This document shows, piece by piece, positions 24,577 through 33,752 of a stretch of 57,085 nt of DNA; within the stretch, counting starts at the first letter, position 1; each line of letters begins with the position of its first letter. The notes beneath the pieces are model-generated. The model did not search any database. It saw only the letters and a list, made by a program, of their open reading frames with translations, and had not been told where the DNA came from. The stretch is taken from positions 294,346 to 351,430 of the forward strand of contig DHWY01000002.1 in the NCBI GenBank assembly GCA_002413425.1, read 5' to 3'. The DNA is from Candidatus Saccharibacteria bacterium UBA5170. Lineage in GTDB: Bacteria > Patescibacteriota > Saccharimonadia > Saccharimonadales > Saccharimonadaceae. Both the position numbers and the translations under genes were made by a program.

Positions 24577-25443
24577 CTACAGCCGTTGGCAATTCGGACA
24601 AATGTGCGTGCCGCGGCCGGCTACCTTGAACTTGATAATCGTCGTGCCACAGCGCGAACACTCCAGTCCTTCGCGGCGAAAGACACGGGCAAAATCCATA
24701 TAACTTCCCCGCTTGCCTTCGGCATTCACATAATTCTTATCGGTACTACCGCCTTTGTCGATTGCCAAGTTCATCACTAAACGGAGTTCGATATAGAGCG
24801 CCTCAAATTCCGCGGACATAATTGTATTCACAAGGCGTTTTGGATGTATCTTGGCACCCCACAAGCTCTCATCAGCGTAAATATTACCAACACCCGCTAT
24901 AACGGTCTGATCGAGCAGTGCGGCTTTGATACTCATCCTGCCACGGCGAGTAAAACGAGTAGTAAACTGCGCTAGCGTAAAATCAGCTTCCAGCGGCTCG
25001 GGGCCAACTTTTTGCATAAACGGCAAGTCCGCTACCTCATCGATCGGCATGAGACGCATCCAACCAAACTTGCGCTGATCGTTAAAAAATAACTTCGATC
25101 CGTCCTTAAACTCAAGCGTCACGCGTGTACTACGATCCGGTAACTCGCCAATTAAACTATCGTTCGGATGTCCAGCGCCAAAAGCAGTCTCACCGCGATA
25201 AACCAGTTGGCCCGTCATCTTAAGATGAATGACTAGCGTATAGTTTGTCGACAAATCTATCATTAACAGCTTAGCGCGGCGCCGAATATCGATGACTTTT
25301 GCGCCTATAAGAAACGATTTGACCTGTTGTGGAGAATTCGGGAAGCTTTTTGGGTTATCGGACTGTGCCGTCACGATAGTGTGGCCAATAATCAGCTCAG
25401 AAAGCCCCCTCCGTACCGTTTCTACTTCAGGTAGTTCAGGCAT
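24577..25443 (-). CDS. mutM: Formamidopyrimidine-DNA glycosylase (Fpg/MutM)
   Basis: 288 residues. Removes 8-oxoguanine and formamidopyrimidines and nicks the abasic site. Catalytic Pro1-Glu2 in MPELPEVETVRRGL, Lys in VIHLKMTGQL, the helix-two-turn-helix segment DQTVIAGVGNIYADE, and an intact C-terminal zinc finger (CSRCGTT...CPNCQRL). Overlaps the 3' end of the HAD gene by 8 bases. The retained zinc finger contrasts with the loss of metal ligands in DnaG and UDG in the same window. Confidence 0.96.
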   Translation of the reverse strand: MPELPEVETVRRGLSELIIGHTIVTAQSDNPKSFPNSPQQVKSFLIGAKVIDIRRRAKLLMIDLSTNYTLVIHLKMTGQLVYRGETAFGAGHPNDSLIGELPDRSTRVTLEFKDGSKLFFNDQRKFGWMRLMPIDEVADLPFMQKVGPEPLEADFTLAQFTTRFTRRGRMSIKAALLDQTVIAGVGNIYADESLWGAKIHPKRLVNTIMSAEFEALYIELRLVMNLAIDKGGSTDKNYVNAEGKRGSYMDFARVFRREGLECSRCGTTIIKFKVAGRGTHICPNCQRL

Positions 25444-26017
25444 TGTAAGACTTTAGATAAAGCTCAAGATCGGTTCGCGCCTGGGTGGTGGTACCGAAAA
25501 AAATTCCGCCCATACCCGACTGCTCGGCTCCATCGACATTGGCGAGTAGGTCGTCGATCATGACACACTCGAACGGTTCGACACCGAGACGCTGAGCCGC
25601 GATTTCAAAAATTTCCAATGAAGGCTTAACCATATTGACATCACCTGATAATACTTCGGCGTCAAATAAGCCACGACGCTCCTCGGCCGGCAAGACGTCT
25701 TCGAGCCAGTCTCGACCAATGTTGCTCAGCAAGCCAATTTTGTATTCACCTGACTGTTTCAGTTCTTTCACCCAAGCAATCGCGGATTCATTACGAACGC
25801 TGGTTGCCCAATAGCGTTCTTCGATTACTTGGGGCGATAAATGCACTAGCTGTCCGATGGCTTCATTTAATTGCGGACGTGAAATTATGCCATAATCCGA
25901 TTGGCGCTCGTTATCATGAATCTGATCTTTAAGAGCTGGAAAATCATGGTACAGGGCTGTTCGCCCTGACATCACCAATACGCCAAAACAATCAAAGACG
26001 ATTGCTTTTATTGCCAT
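25436..26017 (-). CDS. HAD-superfamily hydrolase
   Basis: 193 residues. Motif I FDCFGVLV with the nucleophile Asp, motif II LLSNIG, Lys in VNMVKPSLEIFE and motif IV VMIDDLLANVDGAEQSGM give a complete HAD-IA fold with a small helical cap, like YihX-type sugar-phosphate phosphatases. Substrate unknown. GAGGAG precedes ATG. Lies 27 bases after the membrane-protein gene and overlaps mutM, so it is inside a four-gene operon ending with holA. Confidence 0.85.
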   Translation of the reverse strand: MAIKAIVFDCFGVLVMSGRTALYHDFPALKDQIHDNERQSDYGIISRPQLNEAIGQLVHLSPQVIEERYWATSVRNESAIAWVKELKQSGEYKIGLLSNIGRDWLEDVLPAEERRGLFDAEVLSGDVNMVKPSLEIFEIAAQRLGVEPFECVMIDDLLANVDGAEQSGMGGIFFGTTTQARTDLELYLKSYNA

Positions 26018-26044
26018 TTTCTACACTCCTCTATAATCAACTGT

Positions 26045-26653
26045 TTACAGATCTATCTTACTAATTAATGACCGGGCGTTCGGTATTTGGGATGTAAATA
26101 AACTTGTTAGTTGAGTAACACTACCATCCAAAGACCCTGGCGACCCCTTACAGGTTGATGTCCAGAGAGTTTTTACTGATGTGTCCGCCTTTAATACTTC
26201 GAACTGATAGACACGACCAGTCGCACAAATACCGCGCGTATTGTTTTTATCCCCGCTTAATTCGGTACCCTTAACGAGATTAGCGTAATTTAATGCATAG
26301 ACGAATTGTTCGTAGGCTGGAATATTATTATTAAGCACGACTTGTTGATCAACTTTTTTATCCAGGTAACCTGTATAAGTGGTCAATGTACGGCTGGAAG
26401 GCGTAATCGCAATCACATATGAGTGGAACTCTTCGTTCGCCACGATCGCGCCGCGTACCGACATACGAACTGCGCGATTAGCTGACGTATTGAGCAACTC
26501 TGCTTGGCTGACGTCGGCTTGCGACGATGTTGTTTGTACATTCCCAGAAAAAAATATTGCTCGGGTGATAGATACCAGCGCTGCGATTGCGACAGCAACG
26601 ATAATAAGAACGAGAGCGACAGGGACAATACGGGAGTTAGTATAACGGGCCAT
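26045..26653 (-). CDS. Membrane-anchored hypothetical protein
   Basis: 202 residues. Basic N-terminus MARYTNSR, one membrane helix (VPVALVLIIVAVAIAALVSI) and an extracytoplasmic domain with two cysteines (GICATG, STCKGS) that could form a disulfide. TGATG-free; no recognised family. First gene of the group running into HAD, mutM and holA; the upstream A+T-rich stretch (TATACT 11 bases before ATG) may be its promoter. Function unknown. Confidence 0.6.
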   Translation of the reverse strand: MARYTNSRIVPVALVLIIVAVAIAALVSITRAIFFSGNVQTTSSQADVSQAELLNTSANRAVRMSVRGAIVANEEFHSYVIAITPSSRTLTTYTGYLDKKVDQQVVLNNNIPAYEQFVYALNYANLVKGTELSGDKNNTRGICATGRVYQFEVLKADTSVKTLWTSTCKGSPGSLDGSVTQLTSLFTSQIPNARSLISKIDL

Positions 26654-26720
26654 ATAATAACTTTAGTATATTTACTTTATTCTGTCAATCGAGGTAGTGA
26701 CCCCTGTGTTCCCGCGATTG

Positions 26721-29258
26721 CTAAAGCTCACCCCAATCCTTGCCAATGCTAACATCAACCTTCAGCCTAATACCGAGTTGCGGAGCGATATTCTCCATGG
26801 TTGTCTTCAGCAGTTCTGCAATCTTGTCAGCGTTCTCGGCTGGCGCCTCAATCAAAATGCTGTCGTGTATTTGTAAAATCTGTTCGCCCATTCCGTCTAG
26901 TTTGCGGTCAACTTCCAGCATGGCAAGCTTCATCAGATCAGCTTCAGTTCCCTGGATTGGCATATTAGCTGCCGCTCGTTCGGCACCTTGACGCACCATA
27001 AAATTACTACTATGAATATCGGGCGTCGGGCGTCGCCTGCCAAAATAGGTCTCCACGTAGCCATCAGTCCGAGCTTTGTTGAGCGTTTCATCAATATACT
27101 TTCGAATCGGCAATCGCAATTCGAAATATCTATCAATGAACTTCTTGGCTTCGGTAAAATTCATTCCCGTTGCCGCGCTCAATCCATGCGGACTCATACC
27201 ATACAGAACACCAAAATTAATCACCTTAGCAGCCCGGCGCTGGCTTTTGGTGATATCATCCATCGGAATACCGTAAACTTCGCTAGCGGTTTTCGTATGA
27301 ATGTCGACGTCGCCATTAAAGTCATTAATCATTTCTTGATCGCCCGCCAGCACAGCGGCAAGACGAAGCTCGAATTGTGAGTAATCAGCGCTAATAAATA
27401 CCTTATCCCCGTCGGGAACAAACGCACTGCGAATTTTCCGACCCAATTCTGTCCGAACTGGAATATTTTGAAGGTTCGGATTCGTACTACTCAGACGGCC
27501 CGTACTGGCGACGTCCTGGTTGAATGTCGTATGAATGCGGCTGTACTCGTCGGCAAGCTTAGGAAGTGCATCAACATAGGTATTTTTGAGTTTAGCAAGC
27601 TCTCGGGTACGTTCGATCAATTCAATAATTGGATGCTGTCCGCGGAGTTTATCGAGCTCTTTTTGACCAGTACTATAGCCTGTTTTACCTTTTTTAATGC
27701 CAGTCGTCGGAAGTTGAAGTTTCGTAAATAACACTTCTGATAACTGGGCTGGACTGGCGATATTAAACTCATAGCCGACAAGTGTATACATTTCTTGTTC
27801 AAGCGTAGCGTGCTCATCGCCAAGCTGTTTACTCATAGAATCTAACAATTGAGGATTGATTTTGATTCCTCTATGCTCCATCAAGAACAATACGTAGGTT
27901 AATGGGAAATCAAATTCACGAGCAATCCGAGCCAACTTTGGCTCGGCCTCAAATGCCGCTACTTGCTGATCGTATAGTTGCCACATTGCTACCATGTTAG
28001 CCTGGGGAGTTACGTCGAGCTCAATCCCAATGAGCCCAGAAAGCGAACGATCGCGTTGCAAGGGATTGATTAAAAATGCCGCTTGGTGGATGTCGTGAAG
28101 TTCACCAAACCTCACAAAAACATCTTGCGCGGCCAACTGGTGGTAGAGTAGTTTACTATCGTAGCTTATAACAGTCGCAAGTTCGAAAACGCGCCAGACA
28201 CTCCTGTCTAATTGACTGATAGTTGCGCTTGAGATTGTCTTCCGATCGGTCGACAACCAGACCGTATCTTCCTGGACGTGTAGCACGACAGGCCCATCGA
28301 TACTCACGATCTTCGGCCATGGCACTTCGATAAGTGATACAAAGTCAGATGGTGGCCTTGGCCCCTCTTCGTCTGGTGCCTTTGCCTGCATGTGACTCGG
28401 CAGTCGCCTGACGAGTGAAGAAAATTCGAGTCGTTTCAATATTTCGGCTACCCGGTCAAGATCGATGTCCTCGATATCGGCCACATCCCAATCGAGCTTA
28501 ACCGGCGCATCAACCCAAATACGACCCACTTCCTTGCTGATATAGGCCAGCTCTTTACCATCAATTAGTTTTTTTGCGGTGGTTGGTTTAATTTCATCGA
28601 TATGGACGTAGATATTATCAAGCGTTTGATACTGCTGTAATAGTTGGATTGCTGTCTTTTCGCCTATGCCCGGCACACCCGGAAGATTATCAGACGAATC
28701 CCCCTTCAGTGACTTAAGGTCGAGGAACTGTTCAACGCCAATACCGTATTTTTGTTCAAAGTAGGCCACATCAAACTCTTCAAGATTCGATAACCCATTT
28801 TTAAGCGCATAAACTTTTGTTAGCGGTCCAATTAGTTGCAAAGCATCTAGGTCACTGGTGAGTAGACAGGTTTCAATGCCTTTCTCGGTCGCCTCTTTGG
28901 CAAATGCCCCCAAAATATCATCGGCTTCATAATCATCAAGTTCATACAACGGCCAACCAAAGGCATCAAGTAGTTCAAACAGAATCGGCATCTGCGCATA
29001 AAAATCGTCCGGCGCTTTTTTACGACCGGCTTTATAGGGAGGATATAGTTCACGACGTTTACGAATATTGGTGTCTTTTTTATCCCAGGCTACCGCTACG
29101 TAATCCGGTTCGAGTTTTTTAACCAGTTCAATTGCTAGTGATGCAAACCCAAATACACCCCCAGTCGGCGTCCCGTCAGCCATCGCCAGGTTTGGCATAG
29201 CATAGTACCCACGATAAAATACAGATTTTCCATCGATAATAGCCAAACGTTTTGTCAT
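26721..29258 (-). CDS. polA: DNA polymerase I
   Basis: 845 residues. The N-terminal 5'-3' exonuclease is intact (DGKSVFYRGYYAMP, ELDDYEADDILGAF, TSDLDALQL, GDSSDNLPGVPGIGEKTA). The middle proofreading domain is degenerate: no DxE metal motif is visible around VVLHVQEDTVWLSTD. Polymerase motif A FISADYSQFELRLA, O-helix RRAAKVINFGVLYG and motif C LQIHDSILIE follow; the residue after the catalytic Asp799 is Ser where E. coli has Glu883. Repair and Okazaki-fragment processing. Leaderless: TATACT lies 6 bases before ATG, with -35 CCGACA at the right distance. Confidence 0.97.
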   Translation of the reverse strand: MTKRLAIIDGKSVFYRGYYAMPNLAMADGTPTGGVFGFASLAIELVKKLEPDYVAVAWDKKDTNIRKRRELYPPYKAGRKKAPDDFYAQMPILFELLDAFGWPLYELDDYEADDILGAFAKEATEKGIETCLLTSDLDALQLIGPLTKVYALKNGLSNLEEFDVAYFEQKYGIGVEQFLDLKSLKGDSSDNLPGVPGIGEKTAIQLLQQYQTLDNIYVHIDEIKPTTAKKLIDGKELAYISKEVGRIWVDAPVKLDWDVADIEDIDLDRVAEILKRLEFSSLVRRLPSHMQAKAPDEEGPRPPSDFVSLIEVPWPKIVSIDGPVVLHVQEDTVWLSTDRKTISSATISQLDRSVWRVFELATVISYDSKLLYHQLAAQDVFVRFGELHDIHQAAFLINPLQRDRSLSGLIGIELDVTPQANMVAMWQLYDQQVAAFEAEPKLARIAREFDFPLTYVLFLMEHRGIKINPQLLDSMSKQLGDEHATLEQEMYTLVGYEFNIASPAQLSEVLFTKLQLPTTGIKKGKTGYSTGQKELDKLRGQHPIIELIERTRELAKLKNTYVDALPKLADEYSRIHTTFNQDVASTGRLSSTNPNLQNIPVRTELGRKIRSAFVPDGDKVFISADYSQFELRLAAVLAGDQEMINDFNGDVDIHTKTASEVYGIPMDDITKSQRRAAKVINFGVLYGMSPHGLSAATGMNFTEAKKFIDRYFELRLPIRKYIDETLNKARTDGYVETYFGRRRPTPDIHSSNFMVRQGAERAAANMPIQGTEADLMKLAMLEVDRKLDGMGEQILQIHDSILIEAPAENADKIAELLKTTMENIAPQLGIRLKVDVSIGKDWGEL

Positions 29259-29264
29259 ACTATA

Positions 29265-29293
29265 AGTATACCGTACTATCCCCGTGCTGTCGG
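29265..29293 (-). promoter_or_regulatory. polA promoter (leaderless)
   Basis: Minus strand CCGACA (29288-29293), 17-base spacer, TATACT (29265-29270), 6 bases to the ATG at 29258. Confidence 0.7.
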
Positions 29294-29353
29294 TCTCTGA
29301 TTATAGGCGTGAGAGTTCCAAGTCTGAGCCCATAATCTGTTAAACTTAACTAT

Positions 29354-29923
29354 ATGAGTCATACTGAAAATATAAAAATTGTTGCCTTCGTAGGACTAAC
29401 CGGATCTGGAAAAAGTTCAGCGGTTGATTACGTCACAGAAAAAGGCTACCCAAAAGTTTATTTCGGGGGCGTCGTCCTTGATGCCATGACCGAAGCCGGA
29501 CTGGACCACACTAAGGAAAACGAACAGGCATTTCGCGAAGAGTTGCGCGTTCGCGAAGGTAAAGACTTCGTCGCCAACCGTATCATTAAACAGATTCACG
29601 ACCTCATCAGTGCCGGCCAGCACCGCATTGTCGCCGACGGTATCTATACGTGGACCGAATACAAAACGCTGAAGCGCGAGTTTCCTGGCGAACTGAACGT
29701 TGTCGCCGTCGTAGCCCCAAAACACCTGCGCCACCACCGCCTGAGCATCCGACCGATTCGTCCCCTCACAGAAACAGAGGCAAACGAACGCGACTGGGCA
29801 GAAATTGAAAACCTCGAAAAAGGCGGTCCGATTGCGATTGCCGACCATTTTATTATCAACGACGGCAACCTCGACGCGTTCAACGCCCAAATCAATCACG
29901 TCCTGGAAGATGTTCATTTCTAA
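29354..29923 (+). CDS. P-loop nucleotide kinase, dephospho-CoA kinase-like
   Basis: 189 residues. Walker A GLTGSGKSSAVDYV at the N-terminus, then FGGVVLDAMTEAGL, an REELRVREGKDFVANRI helix like those of CoaE/adenylate-kinase relatives, VADGIYTWTEY, and a lid-like RIRPLTETEANERDW region with IADHFIINDG near the end. It resembles dephospho-CoA kinase-related proteins, but the substrate is not certain. TAAACT sits 7 bases before ATG with no ribosome-binding site, so leaderless. Convergent with rpoD across a long terminator. Confidence 0.7.
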   Translation: MSHTENIKIVAFVGLTGSGKSSAVDYVTEKGYPKVYFGGVVLDAMTEAGLDHTKENEQAFREELRVREGKDFVANRIIKQIHDLISAGQHRIVADGIYTWTEYKTLKREFPGELNVVAVVAPKHLRHHRLSIRPIRPLTETEANERDWAEIENLEKGGPIAIADHFIINDGNLDAFNAQINHVLEDVHF

Positions 29924-29936
29924 AGCCCTGGATACA

Positions 29937-29980
29937 CGAACGTAAAAATACCTCCAAACGCGGAGGTATTTTTACGTTCG
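29937..29980. terminator. Bidirectional terminator between the kinase gene and rpoD
   Basis: Perfect 19-base-pair hairpin CGAACGTAAAAATACCTCC with loop AAACGC; the A-tract and T-tract in the arms serve both directions. Confidence 0.92.
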
Positions 29981-29987
29981 TTACTAT

Positions 29988-31007
29988 CTAGTTCAGATAT
30001 TCGTGCAGCTTCTTGGCATCTTTATGCTTGCGAAGCTTGGCAAGGGCCTTGGCCTCAATTTGTCGAATACGCTCACGAGTGACGGCAAATTCTTGACCGA
30101 CTTCCTCGAGCGTGTGGCTTTTGCCATTTTCAAGGCCAAAACGCATTTTGACAATCTTTTGTTCACGATCACTCAGCGTCGAGAGAATTGCCTGAACTTG
30201 TTCTTTCAAAAGTTGAGAGGTAGCCGACTCTTCCGGAGTGGCACCGTCTTCGTCTTCGATAAAGTCACCGAGCACTGAGTCTTCATCTTCGCCGTCACGG
30301 CCGACACCAGCATCAAGTGAGGTGATGTCTTGTTTGATCTTGATAACATACTCTACTTTGTCCGGTTCCATCTCAAGCTCCTTGGCAAGCTCTTCGATGG
30401 TTGGCTCACGGTTGAGTTCTTGGGTCATGCGACGCTGGGTACGAAGCAATTTGTTGATTGTTTCCACCATGTGAACGGGAATACGGATAGTCCGCGCCTG
30501 ATCGGCGATTGCACGCGTAATCGCTTGGCGAATCCACCAGGTGGCATAGGTACTGAATTTAAATCCTTTATCAGGGTCGAATTTCTCGACAGCTCGCAAA
30601 AGTCCCGTGTTACCCTCTTGAATAAGGTCAAGAAAATCAAGTCCACGACCACTGTAGCGTTTAGCGATAGAGACCACTAGGCGCATGTTTGCTTCGGCCA
30701 TCTTGTCTTTAGCTTTTTTTTCACCCGCCACCACACGCTGTGCAAGGGCTAGCTCTTCCTCGGAGTTAAGAAGTGGAATTTTACCAATTTCACGCAGATA
30801 CAAACGGACGCTGTCATCGCTGGCATCATCAAAGTACTGTCCTTGATTGAGAACGTCTTCGTCATCTTCCTCTTCTTCTTCTTCGTCCTTCAGTTCGTCG
30901 GCCGCTGGCTCTTCAATGTCGCTCAAAGCACCAATGCTACCACTAGTCACAATGTCATCCTTAGCCACTTCGTTATCAGCTTTCTTAGTTGTTTTATCTT
31001 TGACCAC
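29988..31007 (-). CDS. rpoD: Primary sigma factor (sigma-70 family)
   Basis: 339 residues from a GTG at 31007 with AAGGAG 8 bases upstream; the longer frame to 31067 overlaps dnaG without a site. An acidic N-terminus (DELKDEEEEEEDDED) replaces a large region 1.1. Region 1.2 DSVRLYLREIGKIPLL, region 2 NMRLVVSIAKRYSGRGLDFL and FSTYATWWIRQAITRAI, region 3 TIRIPVHMVETINKL, and region 4 LEEVGQEFAVTRERIRQIE are all standard, so it should read TTGACA/TATAAT promoters as inferred throughout the window. Starts 14 bases inside dnaG: a dnaG-rpoD macromolecular synthesis operon without rpsU. Confidence 0.97.
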   Translation of the reverse strand: MVKDKTTKKADNEVAKDDIVTSGSIGALSDIEEPAADELKDEEEEEEDDEDVLNQGQYFDDASDDSVRLYLREIGKIPLLNSEEELALAQRVVAGEKKAKDKMAEANMRLVVSIAKRYSGRGLDFLDLIQEGNTGLLRAVEKFDPDKGFKFSTYATWWIRQAITRAIADQARTIRIPVHMVETINKLLRTQRRMTQELNREPTIEELAKELEMEPDKVEYVIKIKQDITSLDAGVGRDGEDEDSVLGDFIEDEDGATPEESATSQLLKEQVQAILSTLSDREQKIVKMRFGLENGKSHTLEEVGQEFAVTRERIRQIEAKALAKLRKHKDAKKLHEYLN

Positions 31008-32742
31008 TTTGTATCTCCTTAATAAGATTATTGATGAGACTACGTATTTCGCCCGCTTTGGTATCATCCCCTACCGTCTCTGCGTCTCTTAGTTGTTCGG
31101 TTAATGCGTCTTTTTGCTTTTTCTTATGTGCTGTGGCAACTTGGCGGAGCAATCGAGCCGTTTCAAAGTAACGATCTTGGTCGTTCCAATCGGCATAGCG
31201 AGCGTCGGCCCTTAATAGAAGTATTTTGACATACGTGTCGTGCTTTTGCAAGTCCTTAGGGGTATCTTTGAGTGCTTTTCCGCCGTGTTCAGCCAGATAG
31301 TAAGCGACAGCGCGGCGCTCTTCGCCAATGAACGTTTCGAGGTCAACCTGGCGAAAAAGATCGTGGGTTGCACCGTCGATAAGCGCGGCGGCTAGAAGAT
31401 TATCTTGATAGCTCGATGTATCCTGTTCGGCCTGTGTTTGCGCCACTACTCTGCGCAGCGTCTGTGCAGTTGGCTTATCAATCGACGCCAACTTATTACG
31501 CAGTACCTCGATTGACGAACCGGTGTATTCAGCAATTTTTGGAAGATAGTGTTCCTGCTCAACAACATCCTGTAGTGTTCGGACGACGCCGAGAGCGGCG
31601 GTCGTAAAGCCGCGTTTTCCCGCCGCTGTCGTCAAGTCCTCTCGCTTGGAATATTGGCCCAATATCCAGTCGACAATAGGTTGCGCAGTATCAATTGCCT
31701 GCTGCCAGAGCTTTGGGCTTTTTTGAATCAAATCATCAGGGTCTTTTACACCCTCTGGGAGCGAAATAATTGTCAGATCAATCCCCACAGCCTGGGCAAT
31801 CGGTATAGCGCGCTCAGTAGCCGCCAGCCCTGCTTTGTCGGCGTCAAAAGCTAGTCGAGCGTGGCCGCTCAGGCGCACAAGCGCCCTCAAATGCTGTTCA
31901 GTCATTGCCGTGCCTGCGGTAGCGACAACCTGGGTAACGCCAGCCTGGTGGCTGCTAACAACGTCAAGGTTACCTTCCACGATGACGGCATAATCATTAT
32001 TACGAATCGCCTCTTTGGCCTGCGAAAGACCAAAAACATGTCTACCTTTGTCGTACAGCAACGTCTGCGGTGTATTCAAATATTTAGGCGCTTTAGGATC
32101 ATCGACCAGAATCCGGGCAGTAAAGCCAATTACCTGGCCCACACCGTCCATCAAAGGCACCGTCATTCGGCCCCGAAACATATCGCCACCAAACCGGTTG
32201 ACCAAGCCTGCCTGAGACAATTCTTCCGCCGAGAAGCCTTTTTTAGACAAAAACTGCACCAGGGCATCACCGCTCGTTGGCGCATAACCAATTCGAAAGT
32301 CCTGCACAATTTGTTTGCTCAAGCCACGCTTTTTAAAGACGTAGTCGATAGCGTGCTGGTTCTTTACTAAACTTTGTTGATAGTAGTTAGCTGCTAAATC
32401 GTGTGCCAGGAGTAATCGCTTTTTACGTTGGGCTATTTCTTGGCTGCCTTTTGTGTCGTACATCGACAAATCGACGCCAGCCTTTCGGGCCAATAGCTCG
32501 AGCGCCTCGCGAAAATCGACACCCTCAACCTCCATAACAAACGTGAAGACATCACCACCTTTGTTTGACGAGAAGTCGTGCCAAATATGTTTATCGGGAC
32601 TCACGTAAAAGCTAGGGGTCTTTTCGCCGCTAAATGGGCTCAATCCTTTGAAATTCCGTCCGGCCCGTTTCAACTGCACATACTCGCCAATAACATCTTC
32701 AATATTAAGACGCGCCCGTACTTCTTCTTTGGCATCCTGCAT
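30994..32742 (-). CDS. dnaG: DNA primase lacking zinc-finger ligands
   Basis: 582 residues. Synthesises RNA primers for replication. The CHC2-type N-terminal domain keeps its shape (GLSPFSGEKTPSFYVSPDKH, then WHDFSSNKGGDVF) but all four zinc ligands of the CxxH...CxxC pattern are replaced: Ser35, Ser38, Asp56 and Ser59. The TOPRIM catalytic core is intact (VIVEGNLDVV and LAFDADKAG), and a C-terminal helicase-binding-like domain is present. Leaderless: extended TGG-TATACT lies 6 bases before ATG. Followed by rpoD with a 14-base overlap. Confidence 0.96.
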   Translation of the reverse strand: MQDAKEEVRARLNIEDVIGEYVQLKRAGRNFKGLSPFSGEKTPSFYVSPDKHIWHDFSSNKGGDVFTFVMEVEGVDFREALELLARKAGVDLSMYDTKGSQEIAQRKKRLLLAHDLAANYYQQSLVKNQHAIDYVFKKRGLSKQIVQDFRIGYAPTSGDALVQFLSKKGFSAEELSQAGLVNRFGGDMFRGRMTVPLMDGVGQVIGFTARILVDDPKAPKYLNTPQTLLYDKGRHVFGLSQAKEAIRNNDYAVIVEGNLDVVSSHQAGVTQVVATAGTAMTEQHLRALVRLSGHARLAFDADKAGLAATERAIPIAQAVGIDLTIISLPEGVKDPDDLIQKSPKLWQQAIDTAQPIVDWILGQYSKREDLTTAAGKRGFTTAALGVVRTLQDVVEQEHYLPKIAEYTGSSIEVLRNKLASIDKPTAQTLRRVVAQTQAEQDTSSYQDNLLAAALIDGATHDLFRQVDLETFIGEERRAVAYYLAEHGGKALKDTPKDLQKHDTYVKILLLRADARYADWNDQDRYFETARLLRQVATAHKKKQKDALTEQLRDAETVGDDTKAGEIRSLINNLIKEIQSGQR

Positions 32743-32748
32743 GCAACT

Positions 32749-32754
32749 AGTATA
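32749..32754 (-). promoter_or_regulatory. -10 box of dnaG-rpoD (leaderless)
   Basis: Minus strand TGG-TATACT with 6 bases to the dnaG ATG; -35 weak. Confidence 0.6.
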
Positions 32755-32799
32755 CCATCCTTTACCTCTGTTACTGTTTGTGCTTAAATAGCTATAACT

Positions 32800-33405
32800 A
32801 TGAATCCAAATCAGCCTACCTACTCAGTCGACTACCTGAACCAAATTGCACCTCAAACACCCAAAAAAAGCGGCTTAAGCCGCCTGCAATTTATTATTGT
32901 AGCCGTCGTTGGCGCTGTGGTTCTACTCACCGTGATAATCAGTGCTGTACTGACGTCGAGCTACAACGTCGAACCAGCCAAGCAGCTCGCTGCCCGACTC
33001 CAAAGTACTGAGGTAATTGTCGGTAACGCTCAAAGCAAACTCAAGAGCAGCCAACTCCGCACCCTCAATAGCAATCTCAAGATTTATCTGACCAACACCA
33101 ATCGTGACATTGCCACGCCACTCCTTCAAGAGGGCATCAATGTCGCCAAACTTGATAAAAAGCTCGTCGCCAGTGAAGCTGGTACGGATATCACCAACAA
33201 ACTTGAAGACGCCCGGCTCAATGCTGTCTACGACCGTACCTATGCCCGTGAAATTGCATACCAACTCGACACAATTGTCACGTTGATGCGTCAGGTTAAT
33301 AACTCAACGAACAACCAGTCTCTGAAGGCTTTTCTCGATAGTGCCTATACGAACCTTGAGCCAACCCAAAAGCAGTTTGCCCAGTTTAACGCCGCCAACG
33401 GCTAG
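32800..33405 (+). CDS. Membrane-anchored helical hypothetical protein
   Basis: 201 residues. A cytoplasmic N-terminus of about 28 residues (MNPNQPTYSVDYLNQIAPQT) leads to one membrane helix (FIIVAVVGAVVLLTVIISAV) and a helical outer domain rich in Gln/Asn/Ser with no cysteines. No family recognised. Divergent from dnaG; TGC-TTAAAT 10 bases before ATG and no ribosome-binding site. Its stop overlaps the stop of the opposing YjbR gene by 4 bases. Confidence 0.6.
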   Translation: MNPNQPTYSVDYLNQIAPQTPKKSGLSRLQFIIVAVVGAVVLLTVIISAVLTSSYNVEPAKQLAARLQSTEVIVGNAQSKLKSSQLRTLNSNLKIYLTNTNRDIATPLLQEGINVAKLDKKLVASEAGTDITNKLEDARLNAVYDRTYAREIAYQLDTIVTLMRQVNNSTNNQSLKAFLDSAYTNLEPTQKQFAQFNAANG

Positions 33406-33752
33406 GTGGTAACGTCTTCGCCATAAACCAGCCGGTAACTCAGCTGCACCAAGCTACGGAATTCGTCATCAGGTACCTGCCCAGTAAGAAGAATCGTATT
33501 CCAATGTTTTTTACTCAAGTGATAACCCGGCAGGACTGTTTCATAGGCTTCGCGTAGACGTTCGGCCAGCTGTGGGTCGCATTTCAAACTGATCTGAAGC
33601 GGTTTGCTATCATCCTGGATAATCGCGAACATTTTGCCACCGCCCGTCTCTTCGAAGCCAAGCTTGTAGACTGAGGTTTTTTCACCGAACGGAAAATCAA
33701 GTCGGGCGTTTGGAAAGCTCAATAAATAGTCATGCAGTTCTTTGTGGGTCAT
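33402..33752 (-). CDS. MmcQ/YjbR-family protein
   Basis: 116 residues. LHDYLLSFPNARLDFPFGEK, FAIIQDDSKPLQISLKCDP, LREAYETVLPGYHLSKKHWN and DDEFRSLVQLSYRLV match the YjbR/MmcQ fold, a small alpha/beta protein with a possible DNA-binding CyaY-like surface. Role unknown. ATGA overlap with orn upstream gives a coupled pair. Confidence 0.88.
   Translation of the reverse strand: MTHKELHDYLLSFPNARLDFPFGEKTSVYKLGFEETGGGKMFAIIQDDSKPLQISLKCDPQLAERLREAYETVLPGYHLSKKHWNTILLTGQVPDDEFRSLVQLSYRLVYGEDVTT

Noticed and set aside
29417..29917. 166-residue minus-strand frame opposite the kinase gene
   Set aside because: Plus-strand frame has intact Walker A and a leaderless promoter; the minus frame has no family resemblance.
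29988..31067. Start of rpoD at 31067
   Set aside because: The extension overlaps dnaG by 74 bases without a ribosome-binding site, whereas the GTG at 31007 has AAGGAG at the right spacing.
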